A stretch of DNA of 64,000 bases from Phoenix dactylifera (taxonomy: Eukaryota > Streptophyta > Magnoliopsida > Arecales > Arecaceae). Below the pieces are notes generated by a model. It was not told where the DNA came from. It did no database searches and was given only the letters and a program-made list of their open reading frames with translations. Shown piece by piece: positions 1 to 12,400 of the stretch. The stretch is from assembly GCF_009389715.1 (NCBI RefSeq), contig NC_052399.1, positions 15,255,646-15,319,645 of the forward strand. Reading direction: 5' to 3'. Every line of letters starts with the position of its first letter. Positions within the stretch are counted from its first letter, which is position 1. The position numbers were made by a program, and so were the translations under genes.

Positions 1-3000
1 TATATGCTGATAAAGATTGGATTCCCAAATAAATCCAAACATTGCATATTCAAAGGAGACAACTTCTACAAAATCCTCTGGTAGGGCACTAGAGTATAAG
101 TTTCTGCTGACAGATATCGCGCCCTTAATCCATCGTATAAACTTTCTTATGACTCCACTTGAACTATTTGTCTCAATTTTTAACAAAATCAATGGCTAGG
201 ATAATTACATGAACATGATTAGGTAACTTTAACGAAAAGAACTCATTATAGAATTCATATTGAACATGGACAAACTAATGAACAAGGAAAAAAAAAGATA
301 TATCCACAAATATCAACAACTTGATTAACAACTCAGAAAGCATGTGCTACTTGTACATCATTCTCAACTTACCTGCATGGGCAAAAGTTTTTGCATAATT
401 TGGAGATCACTGCACTAGCAGCCAATCGAATTTCATGCCATGCATCATCTACAACTGACTCTTCACAAAGCAGAATCTGCAGATTGTGCTCTGGAACAAA
501 AATGGTACATCCATTTTCAGAAATGTAACTATTTTACAACTACTAGAAACTTATATTTTCATGCATGTATTCTATCAAAAATCAGGGTTCACCGGTCAAT
601 GATTCACAAGAAACTTATGCATCACTAGTTATTCAAGTGGGCAACACGTAATCATCAAATAGTGACAACCACTTGTTAGTGATAGACCACAACCAACATG
701 TAAACAAATGTTGGTAAAACAGGTAGGCTTTTTTCAAAAAACTATAGACGAAATGCTATGTGACATCAATTCATGGAATATTTTGTCATCCCATTATTTG
801 AACTCCAGATACCAATAAAAGAGTCAACTGAAAGTTTGAAGGACCTGAAAATCTCCTTACACAGCGTATTTGACACTTTCTATGCAACCCAACATGCCAT
901 CCAGTTCCGGTTTCTAAAATCATGTTTACGAAGAAAATCCGTTCATGTATACATACATGCATACATACATATAAATACATGCATATATACATATATACAT
1001 ACATACACATACATAAATAAATATATACATAAATATACATACATATAGTATAGATGAGCTTTTTTCTTTGATTTTTTACTTCCTATGTTTTTCCCCTCAA
1101 ACTCATGATGCGAAAAATATATGGGTTTTGACTGTCATCTGAAGCAGGTTGAACTTAATTTACCGACCAAAACAATTGGTGTTTTAAAGATGTGGATAAG
1201 GTGTGATCAACTTTTAGAAGCAGCAGTTGTCTCAAGCTAGAATGGTTGGAAGCTTCGAAAGCCCATGAATTTGCATACAAGTATCAGGTAAACTGTTATC
1301 ACATATGGTTGTTGCACCATTGTTCCCCTAAATTTACATACAGGTATCAGGTAAACTGTTATTACATATGGTTGATGCACCATTGTTGTACAGCAGTTTG
1401 GTCTTGTGAGTCTGCAGAGAAACAAAATTACCAGGTCAGAAGTAAACTGAGAAAATTTTGCTATTTTTTAGGATCTTTGTGGCCGTCTTTTACCATGGCC
1501 ATTGTATAACTTTTGTTAATGAATTTGGGTTTATTACTTGATCTTATTGTTACCAAATTTTACATCATGTAGATTATGGTATGAGGTGAAAACCATATAA
1601 GAATTAGAAGTTAAATTTGTATAAGATCTGTCAAGAAAATATGCCTACGGCTATTTAGTTGTTGTCAAAAATATACTTCATTTTGAAATTTCTTCAAGCT
1701 TTTATTGGGGATTCAAGGGGCATCCCCAAGAAGTAAAGTGCCAGCATTGTGCCAGCACATGTGCCCACCATGCCAAATTGAAAAAAGAACTTAACACCTT
1801 TTCTATAATTAAAAAATATTTTAAAAAATAATTAATAGGGGATGTGCCAAGTTGCGATGGATGATGCTACTAGCCCATTTTGGGCAGGCACTTGATACTT
1901 TAGCACCCTTATAGATAAGAAGGTTTTGCTGTTCCATGAAAATGATGTATGCTTTTTAGTTTTCCTTAGATTCCACTTAGTTAGCTGAACACTTGTTATG
2001 GAGAGGCTTAAAAAACACCAACAAGAATATATCTTTATAATAGGAAGCTCCAATATGCAATATAGGAATGTAGAGTGTGTCCAGTGCATCTTCTAGGGAA
2101 GGTTAACTAGTTGATGAAGCCAAAGCAATAGGAAGGTCTGGCAGGGAAACTATGGCTCCACTTATCTCTCTCTTTATTGAACTAATAAGTCATCTTAGTT
2201 ATAAATTAAAATTTAATCATTTAGTTGTTGATTCCCCACTTTTTGTTGATTATTTGTCATTAGGTAGAGTTTCTTATTACATTAATCACTTAGTTTATTG
2301 CTTCTTGATTGATCTATTAATAGTATCGTCAGATAAATAAATAATAAGAAAGGCATTGTTGCTTTAATAGAAAATATGCCATGTTTCAATAAGATAGATC
2401 ACCCAATAAATGCAAATGTAATTATTTTATTTACCTTTTTTTCTGATGTATTCCTAATTCTCTTGCTACTTTCATATGTTTGCCAGATACATATATTTTT
2501 GGGGGAATTCAAGAAGATTGCCTACTCGTACACCTAGCCCATATGTGATCCCCTGGCTGCCCAACATGTTAAGTGGGCAGCCTTCCTGAATTAATGATCA
2601 CTTCATCAAATGAAAGTACATATATTAAGTGGTTCTGACATTTTAAGAATTTTGATACTCAAAAATTTCATACTATAAGGTTAAAGAAGTCCAGCAAAAA
2701 CTGTCATATCCTCTATGCATATAAGCTTTAGCATATCCTAGTTAACTTAGACATTGATAGTATCAATTAACTTGTCTGGTTCAGGGTGGTTCAGAGTCAG
2801 ATAGATGCATTCACGATCTGCTCCAGAGCACAACCGTTAAAGATGGGTTACCCTCACTATGTAGCCTGCAAAATCACTAGCTTACGGGCTGAACTGTTTA
2901 AAAAAATAACATAAAACATCCAGGCAATAGAAGATGATAATCTATTTTTCAGTCACTGATACCTTATTTTGCGAGAAAAGGAAGAGGATTACCCCTCACT

Positions 3001-6000
3001 CAGCCACCTGGCTGTAGGAGGGATTCAAATCCAGGTCATTGAGTTCCATCCCAAATGACGTTACCAACTTGACAAGTTAGCACCGACCGAGTCACTGAAA
3101 CTCAATCACATCCAATTACAGAAGCTGAAAGATTTTGGATATAAAATATTCTTTTCACTCTGCCATGATGCTGCTTTTATGACAGTCATATGATCCATCA
3201 AAACTAGAGATCTTTTTACTGCTTCGATCAAATAAAAGTATGATCAAGTTAAAAATAATGGATTAATAACTGCCAGTTTAAGTAGCCAGTGGTTGGATGG
3301 TACATTGTGATTGTTCCCTATCAACAATTTCTTGGCTAAAAGTCTAAAAGATAGTCAATGCAATTGCTATCCTTGTTCTATAACAACATACACACATTAC
3401 GTGATTTGTTGGAGACCATTCAAGCACTGATTCTTATGTCAAGTGAGAACATTACCTTCACCAGAAGGAGTAGCAGTTAGGAAGATGCTTCCTTTACCAT
3501 TAACCACACGCATTAGAGCTCCATTCAGATGAGACTGCATATAAGAAGAGAAAAGAATCACTCAACATATAGAAGATGCAGAAACTGCTATCAATAATAG
3601 GGATTCTAGGTAGCTGCCACATGAGGCTGTTATATTAGAGTGATTCGCCATTTCTTAGAAATAGATTCAAGGCAAGAACAAAACCAATGTAAAAAGAAGG
3701 GAGAACCTCATATATATGGAACCTGTTGCCAAGTGACCATAAAAGAGATGACAAAACATGGGACATTAACATGATTTAATGACAATAAGCATGATAGACT
3801 AAAAGATTCACAGAGGTATGACTGTCACTGCATTTCACATCTTGCACATGCTTGATGCTTTGACCATATATTATTACTACAGCAGGAGCGTTCAAGGTCA
3901 CATGTTAGATATGATCCCTTGACATCTTGAATATGATTGATGCTTCGGGCATGTATTTTTGTATTTCACACTTGCATATGTTGTGTTCGATAATGCTGGT
4001 TCAAGATAACTAATAGAAAGACAAGGCCAACAAAAATCTGTATATGTCAATTAACAACTTGACCTCAGAAGATTAGGCTGCTAGGGAATGGATCAACAAT
4101 GCATATGAGACTTAACATCATTCCACAAGTTTGGCCCCAGACCACACATGTGGAGAGACAAATAAGCTGGGACATATGTGTATCGAAATAAAAAATGGAT
4201 TAATTAATTAAAAAAATAATTCACCTGGATGGGTTTGAACCCATGACCTCAAGCAACCATAGCTTCGATACCATGTTACACAGCCACTTGAACCCAAAAG
4301 CTTAAGCTATTAGCTGGGTCAAGAATGTTTATTAGGCTCGACAATATACAAAAATTTTACTTAAAATTACTTATATTGACATATAAAGTTGCTGCAAATA
4401 AGTATTGGTATATATTTGCAGTAGCATGTTCATGAACAAGAAGAAAATGACAGAAAATAATAAAACTTTAAAGATATCTAATTTCATCAGTCATCACAAA
4501 CACATCATCAATTTTATACATTACCAATTAATGAAAATTCATAAAACATGTACTGATATTACCTCTTTTATTCCACGTAATGGTGATCCTTTCAGGCCAA
4601 ATATAACAAGAGGCTCCTTATGAAGAGAAGGCTCCTACAAAAAATTCAAAAATATATCTGGAAAACCGAACCAAAAATTTCCATGGGCAAGAATAAGACA
4701 AACTTCTAACCTTTTTAAGGATAAAGGAATATTAGAGGTAACTGCAGGATGGATGGAACCACATTAATAGTAAAACGACTGACAAGCAATCTATGTAATA
4801 TTGGAATTTTTCTTTAGATTTATTTTCAAACGAATGACATTCCTGAAGTATGCCAAGGTGCAGAAGTTGCATAATGAATAAGCTTAGTTAATGAAGCTTA
4901 TTGGTTATCATGATGTTCACCATTAAGCTTATGCTTATTTAGAAGCAACTTTATTTGGTTCTTCCCTTGTCTAAAATTCCATAAAAGCAAACTAATTTGA
5001 AAATATGCCTGAGAAGACAAAGTTTTTACCAACAGGAACCATAGCAGTAAGAGGAGGGGGGGGGGGGGGGGGAGGAGGTTATTTCTATAGCACAAATAAA
5101 GAGTACCTTAAATCTGCCATCAGTTGCAACCTTCTGTGCAAAAGTTCTGGCAAATTCTTTGCAAATACCAGACTCTGATGATACCTTTGTCTGAGGATCA
5201 GCTGATTCCGAAAGCTGTAAAATGATAGATTCCAGCTCAAATTTATGAATGCCGATAAACACAAGACAAGTTTTTGGTGCACTTTCCCAAGGCTGTCCCC
5301 TCATACATTCTACCCTCTTAACCCCACTCCATTGGAAAGCAAAACGACTTTCTCTGAAATGAAAAGAAGAGGAGAATCAGCTTCTTACTCCATGCAGACT
5401 GGCCCTAGGATAATATGTTTAGTAAGTCATATACATAAAGTAACATATGGAATGAAATTCCATGTCACATGATTTTCTATATCTTCTACTTGTAAAGGGA
5501 ATGATAGACATGATAACAACAGCAAAAGTAAGGTTCGCTATACCGGGCGTACCGTACCATGTACCAACACTGTAATAGGATGGTACCGGTATGGAATCCA
5601 GCACCGAGACGGCGAACCTTGAGAAAAAGAAACTATATCTGCAAAGCATGTCAATGAAACTAAGCCACAAAATTAAATTTAAAAAAATACAGAAAGAACA
5701 TGCTTCAAAGCTGTTCTAATGCACAGTGAAATAACTAAGAAAAGATCAGACATACCTATCCTCAGCAAACCATACAATGCCTTTAGACCTAAGAAGTCCG
5801 GTTGTGCTTCTCATGCTTCTAAGAACTTTTGATTGGAATAAGGCCAAAGACAAGGGAAATTCACATTCAAAAGTAACAGATGAAAAAGATACCCCCTGCG
5901 GTAAACCTACAAGGATAAGGAAAAAAGTTAGGGCAAAAGAAAAACTATGCCAAGGCCTCAAGTTATTGCAATGACCATGGGCCATCCAACGAAAGAGGAT

Positions 6001-8308
6001 AAGTCCATACATACATACATACAGACATACACAAGTACATATAAATTTGTGCGAGCGATGAATCTTGCTATGACATAAATCAACAATGAGAACCACCCAG
6101 GCCATGCAATCCTAATTTTATTTTCTTTTAAGATGTTTCTCGGTTGAAATTAAATCGCCAAATTAGCAATCATACATTCATGATTTATACTTGTGAGTTG
6201 TGACCACAATTTTAAGATCCAGAAAGCATTATAAATTTTATAAATTTACTAGCATTACACCAGTCAGCATAAACGTAAAGCACATTGCAATTATTGAAAC
6301 ATCTGACATCAAGAAACACAACATGATGCTAATATAAATGGATTAATTACTAACAAATTGACTTGTTCTTTTTTAAAATGTGGATACAACCAACCTAAGC
6401 AATAAATTTCTAATAGAAATAATAGGGTATGTGACCTACCAGCTTGCAAATCATCAGACTTCGATCTATCACCAACTGCTTCAGGCTGGTCATCAGAATG
6501 GCTGATAGATGAGATGGTTGCTGAGGTATTAGCATACATATCTCCTCGGAATGCCATCTTAGGCAAAGATTCATGGGAAAGTACTGCTGGCACACTGCTA
6601 ACTTCCTTCACCACATTTAAAGCTTCAATTTTAGTACAATCGATCACAAGATCCAGAGGGACCCTACAAAACTGTGTGCGAACAACCTTGGCACCACCTG
6701 TTAATCCTTCCAAAAGGTCTTCAGCATCAGATATCTGACTGAGGCTAGCCAAATCACATCTGCAAGAGATAACCAATAATGACTTCAATTGAGGAATTGC
6801 ATCTTCACATTCAAGGAAAGTTAATACCGAATGATAACACTTGATCACAATAGAAACATAACAAGAAGATTGTTTTTTTTTTGATTCAGCAGTAAAACAG
6901 AATATTCTTTTAAAGTTCCATGCAATGAATACCATGAAAGAAGGTTGTGCAAATTTCAGCTTCAGAAAGCTGAACTGAACAGTGCAAAAATGCCATTTAA
7001 GTCTCTAAAACTTGCATATTTCACTAAATAAATATGGCTGGCTAAGTAAATTTTTTCTTCCTTTTCCCCCCAAGTAGCCCATTTTGAATACAGCTTCAAA
7101 ATAGTTTCTCCCATGATAGAACTATATGGAAATAAAGATCCTATTATGTTCAAGAAAGCCAAGTGAAAGGGGTTGGATCAGAATCCAAAACGATTATGAT
7201 AGGAGACAATTAAGAAAGCAAACAAAAAAAAGAAAAAAATATAATGGGGCATTGTCAACTCTTGTCCTAAATTTTTGACTTGCAATTTTACGTGCATCAT
7301 ATGGACTGTATGTGACACAGAACATGGAGATAAGGTCTGAGAGATTCAAAATAAACAGCATAAGGAGCACCAGACCAACCCTCTAGATAATTTCACACGA
7401 ATACCTCCATACATCTTCATAAAACTAATGATGAAAAAGTTAAAGCTAACAACAATATTCTAATACTATGGTGCATCCCTTCAATCATGACATAATAACA
7501 ATAAAACCGGGTATTCTGAAAGCATACTTGTTCAACAAGACAATATCCACATGCTGCAACTGCTTCCTTACAATGTCAAGGTTTATAATCTTATCGATAG
7601 ATTCAGCATCAACCACCGCAACAGTGAGATCCAAGTTTATGCCAACTTCCTCCAGCTCCGCTACAAACTTGTCCGGATTTGCCAAACCAGATGTCTAAAG
7701 AACATGTTCAGTTGATTCAGGTAAACAAGAACCATATAGATTGTAAATTTGTAACCTAAGCAGTCAAATAAGCAAACAGACATGGCGTAAGAGGAATCAA
7801 AAGAAATATAAGAAAACCTCGAGGAGAAGACAATCGAAGTTGTGCTTGCTATCGACAATCCTGTGGACAGATTCTCTGAACGGTCCATTCACATCGCCAA
7901 AACCACAACCTGATGTTGGACGACGATGATGGCAATCCAAGAACGACAACAAGAAAAAAAAAAAAAGAACTCAAGATAATAGAATCCGTGAGTCCTAGAA
8001 AGAGGGAAGGGTTTGAGAATGCTATGAAAGAGCGTACCCTGGGTGAGGGCGACGGTGGAGAGGTTAAAGGCGGAGTTGAGGCGGGCGGAGTCGAGGAGGA
8101 GAGAGTCGACGTCGGAGTCGGCGAACTCGTTGACGAGGACGGCGAGGCGGAGGTCGCCACGGTGGTGGAGGAGGTGGCGGAGGAGGGTGGTCTTGCCGCT
8201 GCCGAGGAAGCCGGTAACGAGGGTGCACCCCATCCGCCCGCCGCCCAGCCCCGACCGCCGGTTGAACACCCGGTTCTCGAACGCCACGCTCATCTCGTTC
8301 CCCTGCAT
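1..8308 (-). CDS. COG0523/CobW-family P-loop GTPase (3' end cut by the window)
   Basis: Ten exons chain in phase with GT-AG introns: 8308-8038, 7909-7818, 7694-7528, 6759-6440, 5906-5756, 5353-5107, 4634-4563, 3534-3456, 490-373 and 106-1 (the last runs off the edge; position 103 is an alternative NAGNAG acceptor). At least 540 residues are encoded. Visible motifs are Walker A GFLGSGKTT (about residue 33), NEF, the ETSGLANP switch and NKCD; then a CobW C-terminal domain with LRSKGIVWFAEDR, RFAFQWSGVKR and CLVFIG at about residues 285-370. Family members are GTP-dependent metal chaperones, several of them for zinc. The CxCC metal site normally following the switch-I strand is replaced by GCGFG (exon 1/2 junction). 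A C-terminal extension of 120 or more residues, from about residue 417, is not recognised. The start is the first in-frame ATG of the exon carrying Walker A; a second ATG lies 25 codons on. The family call is firm; the exact orthologue and the 3 kb intron 8 are less so. Confidence 0.87.
945..1050. repeat. ATAC-type microsatellite
   Basis: Imperfect repeats of CATA/TACA cover about 100 bp inside intron 8 of the CobW-like gene. Confidence 0.8.
1272..1390. repeat. Tandem duplication, unit about 62 bp
   Basis: The block GTATCAGGTAAACTGTTA followed by ACATATGGTTG and GCACCATTGTT occurs at about 1281 and again at about 1343 with few differences. It lies in the long intron 8 of the CobW-like gene. 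Confidence 0.7.
2970..3100 (-). mobile_element. SINE-like tRNA-derived fragment
   Basis: Read on the minus strand, a candidate A box (around TAACTTGTCAAGTTGG) is followed by GACCTGGATTTGAATCC, which resembles a tRNA B box (GGTTCGANTCC). No poly-A tail or target duplication was recognised, so this could also be another tRNA-like remnant. It sits in intron 8 of the CobW-like gene. Confidence 0.4.
4205..4345 (-). mobile_element. LTR-retrotransposon remnant with primer-binding-site-like motif
   Basis: On the minus strand the segment contains TAACATGGTATCGAAGC, close to the tRNA-Met primer site TGGTATCAGAGC of copia and TRIM elements, followed by TGGGTTCAAACCC. It is a short, old fragment inside intron 7 of the CobW-like gene. 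Confidence 0.45.
5056..5072. repeat. Uninterrupted run of 17 G
   Basis: A 17-bp G homopolymer (poly-C in the sense of the host gene) lies about 35 bp inside intron 6 of the CobW-like gene, downstream of the donor. It is capable of quadruplex formation and is prone to length error in sequencing. Confidence 0.85.
5530..5621. mobile_element. Small MITE-like element with 9-bp terminal inverted repeats
   Basis: AAGGTTCGC at 5530 is matched by GCGAACCTT ending near 5621. Between them are internally palindromic GTACCGTACC and GGTACCGG blocks. The size, hairpin potential and exact inverted ends suggest a miniature DNA transposon in intron 5 of the CobW-like gene. No clear target duplication was recognised. 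Confidence 0.55.
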
Positions 8309-8359
8309 CCTCCAAAGAACAAGACAATCGGACTCAAGACTCTCCTCCGCTCGCTCGCT

Positions 8360-9480
8360 CCACTCAACAAGGCCTTTCCGTTCGAAGAGCCGTCGGTATC
8401 AATCAAGAACGCCAGGGACGGCCGGTTCTGACTGATAAAAACGTTGGCCGGTGTTTCGGGCCAGAGCGGCGACTTTATAGCCGATTTCCCTCGCCACCAG
8501 CGGCGAGCGCAACGGTCGATTGAGATGCACGCGGTGGCGTCGGAGATCGGCCGGTTCTGACTAATAAAACAATGGCCTGTGTTTTATAGTCGATTTCCCT
8601 CGCCACTAGTCACGAGTGCAACAGTCTTGAGTGAGATCCACGCACCCAGCCACAGCGTGCATCTCACGCGCAGGACGGATTTACCTCGCCACCAATAGGG
8701 CTGGATGCCAACCTTGCGATACCCGTGAACTCTCTATTCTTAACCTAGCACCCATGACCCATCCTCAAGGATGGTTCTCACCAAGGCTTTTCCATTCAAA
8801 GAGCCGTGGGTATCAATTAAGAACACTAGGAGCAGGGATTGGCCAGTTATGACTAATAAAACGTTGGCCTGGGATTTAGGCCAGAGTGGCGACTTTATAA
8901 CCGATTTCCCTTGCCACTAGTGGCGAGCACAATAGTCGTGTGTGAGATCTATACATCCACCCACTGTGTGCATCTCGCGCAGAACCGATTGCCTTGGAAT
9001 CGGTTTACCTTGCCCCCAATGGGGTTAGCTACTAACCTCGCAATACCCGTAAACTCTCTATTCTTAACCTAGCTCCCATTCTCAACTATGGTTCTCAACT
9101 AGGACTTTTCGTTCGAAGAGCTGTGGGTATCAATCAAGAACACAAGGAGTAAGGATCGGGAAGTTCCGACTAATAGAACATTGGCCTGGGTTTTAGGCCA
9201 GAGTGGCGACTTTATAACTGATTTTCCTCACCGCTAGTGGCGAGTGAAATAGTCGCGCATGAGATCCACGCACGCAACCACCGCGTGCATCTCACGCGTG
9301 GAACCGGTTTACCTTGCACCTCAATGGGGCTAGCTACTAACCGCACGATATTCGTAAACCCTCTGTTCTTAACCTAGCTCCCATCCTCAACTATGGTTCT
9401 CAACAAGGCCTTCCGTTCAAAGAGCTATGGGTATCAAGCAAGAACACAAGGTGTAGGGATCGGCCAGTTCTGACTGGATC
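8360..9480. repeat. Tandem duplication of the CobW-gene proximal promoter
   Basis: About 3.5 copies of a roughly 310-bp unit stand head to tail. Each contains an AAGGC..TTCGAAGAGC block, a TATCAAxxAAGAAC block, a GACTAATAAAAC block, a GGCCAGAGTGGCGACTTTATA block and a Ser/His-free GC-rich tail ending with a TTAACCTAGC block. The copy nearest the gene supplies its 5' region; the second copy is internally shortened (about 112 bp from the first to the second TATA block), the others are full. Copies are clearly diverged, so the array is not very recent. Confidence 0.75.
8473..8479 (-). promoter_or_regulatory. Candidate TATA box of the CobW-like gene
   Basis: TATAAAG reads toward the gene on the minus strand, about 165 bp upstream of its ATG. 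The same motif recurs in each upstream repeat copy, near 8585, 8893 and 9212 (TATAAAA or TATAAAG). Confidence 0.5.
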
Positions 9481-12400
9481 CACGTTGCTCTTCCGCGATC
9501 TCTTCAGCATCTCTCTTCGGCTATATTGTGAACAACAATCCAAGGCAAAGTATTTGGAAAGAAGATGGAAAAGGAACCAGGATAGGTTAGCCATTGATGA
9601 TTTATGTGTTCTCACTCCCAGCTCTAACCCGAGAAATAATACATGTGGCGTGTCCCCACATCCTTGGCCTCGTATCCATGGCTGCCATTCCATAATCCCA
9701 ACCTCCAAGGCTTTGATTGCACTAATGCCCGTTGTGTTCAATATCGTCAACAATCTTGTTAACCTCAGTCATGCCATTAGCCAATTGTAGGCAAACCAAT
9801 GACTCTCTCAATGCAAGAAGTTTTTAAGAGTTGAGCTTGATTTTTATTTTCGAAATACATTTGTCGCTCCAATTGTTTGTTTCTTAACATGAGGTGTTTC
9901 CGGGGGTAACAACTCTGCAACGCTGGTGGTGGGGTGGCGAACCGACACCATAGCCTTCAAGTCAGCCCGTTTCGGTCCTCGCACTCATATCCTAACCCAC
10001 CTGAATGGGGAAAGTAGAGGAACCAAATTTTTTTTTTTTTCCCTCAGAAGGAGGGCCTATGTTCATCTAACAGGGGTAATATATACTAACTAGCAGACCA
10101 GCATATGAACTTCCATCAAAATTATTTATATATATTATTATAAATCAAATTTGAAACAAATCACATTCAACTCAAGAATCCTTAACTATGACCACACTTA
10201 TATCCTGTGGCTAGGCCAGAAACAGAGCCAAACTTATATCCTGAAGAGTGAGTCGGAATACCGCATTAATATTCCGCGGAGTGGGCCGAAATGCCATATT
10301 TATACCCTGCAGTGGGACCAGAAGTAAAATCAATGAGCTCAATAATAATCAAAGTGCCAATGCATAACCCTCAATTGGCAGAATCCAATATATAATCAGA
10401 CTGAGAGTTCAAATCTGATATATATTAAAATTCTTTTTACAAAATAACATATATATCATAATTCAACCAAAATATGCATACACGATGTAAAATCAGTAAA
10501 TAATATAACAATAATTCAAAAAATATTACTCCAAATTACACATCTATTTTTTATCCAAATCGCTATCTCGTAAAATTCATAAATTACATATAAAGTGATT
10601 AATAATTTATGCGATGTAAAAATAATATTATATAAATAAAAAAAATCTAAAAAAATCATATCATTACTTATCTTATGAATGAAACTAAATTACAAATTCA
10701 AATAATTTCGATAATTTCTTTTAGAATCTAAAACTCTAACGGGCGCTCAAACTTCAAGTTCAAATAATTGCTTGTCATTGTGTAACTTCAAGTGTTTTCT
10801 TATTCTGGTCAAGAACAAAAAACAAGACAGCTTATGAAACTGCACATTTCTAAACATTGAAATAAAGATCTGGTCATTTACCAATCGATATGGTTAAATT
10901 GCATATAACTGTTACACACTGCAACCCGCATGACCCATGAGAAACATAGGAAATATAATCTCTCGAGTATGTGCTCAGAGATTAAAATTCAGACTAAAGC
11001 AGTTTGCTCTTTCAATAGTAGGCCTCAACTTCCGCCAGGAATCTTTTAATAATTCAATACTTGTATGCGCATAACAGCATAAGCTTGTGTAGTACTTGCA
11101 GCTCCACCAAGAAGAAACCAGAGCAATGTATAGCTTACAGCATAACAGATTATATTTCAGAATAAGAGCATGCACAATGTAGCACTACTCTTCAATCCAA
11201 AATGAGGAGACTGATGCCTTTAAAAAGTCTATTTTGAAGATTCTCGTAGTCAAACTTAAGAAGGATCCAATTGCAATTTCAGCAATAAAATATCTTAATT
11301 TCATCAATATTTGCCTGTAATGTTTTCAAGAATATCACCATTTTCATGTATTGGGTGAGAAGAAAGCAACCATTTAGCTTGATCTCCAATGAATATGGCC
11401 AAGAAATGCTTGTAAGTTAGGAATTTTGATAACAGAGGTTTCATAAGAACAATTAATTCCATAGAACCCGAACTTGGCACATGTGAGCTATGTTACATTC
11501 AAAAGGAACATATGACTAAAATTGATACATCTGCAGTTACTTCCATTATGCACTCTAGTTCCTTTGCCGATGGAGGGGAGTCATAAGGAGAGTATATTTG
11601 TTAAAAGACTGAACATGTTTACAATAGGAGTCACAAAGGATATTTGCATGATGGTTGATAAATCAAGTGAATGAGAAAAAAAGGATGCTCGAAATCTGAT
11701 ATCAGGAAAAGCTCATGATGATGTCCAGCACGCATAGCATTTTCACTTTTAAATCAAGCAGTATGGTCCTTAGAATAACATTAACAAGAACCAGTTGCCA
11801 CATTTAAGCCACTGAGTTTCCCTGTGTAGGAAGGCCAAAGACTACTTGCAATTATCTAACAACATGGCAATTAACAAAAAAAAAAAAATCTAATCCTAAT
11901 AGATATCGATGATTTTACATCAGAGCCTCCATAGACTCAAACAGCCAGATTACGTTACCTTTAGCTCATAAAACCCACTATGACCCCGCACATACTACAA
12001 AGTTCAGAGCACCAAATAGATTTTTCCCTCAACTTTACTTAAATACTCCTAAATATGCTAGTACCTTCCTTACAAACATAATCACTTTTCCCTCCATCCT
12101 CTACTACTAGTTAGGTATGAACTCATTTTGCATGAATGTTCACACTAAGCCAGAAAGATGTTTAACACTGAAAGCTCTTCAATTTCTATTGGAATCTGCA
12201 CCAACACTTACCTAAAACAGCAACAAGTGTAAAATGACAGCTTTTTATTCGATAAACTACATCTCCTTGATAAACATCCTTAATCGCAACCAAATTATAA
12301 CATTGATCATTTCTAATTAGGTTTTTTTATATGTTTAGTCACATAGAGATTATGAATCCTGTGCACAATATGGCCAACATTATTTCCTAAAAGATGATAT

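Noticed and set aside
2790-2870. Extra exon of the CobW-like gene reading GYIVRVTHL then stop
   Set aside because: It would end the protein early, whereas the exon at 373-490 joins exon 8 in phase and continues an open frame.
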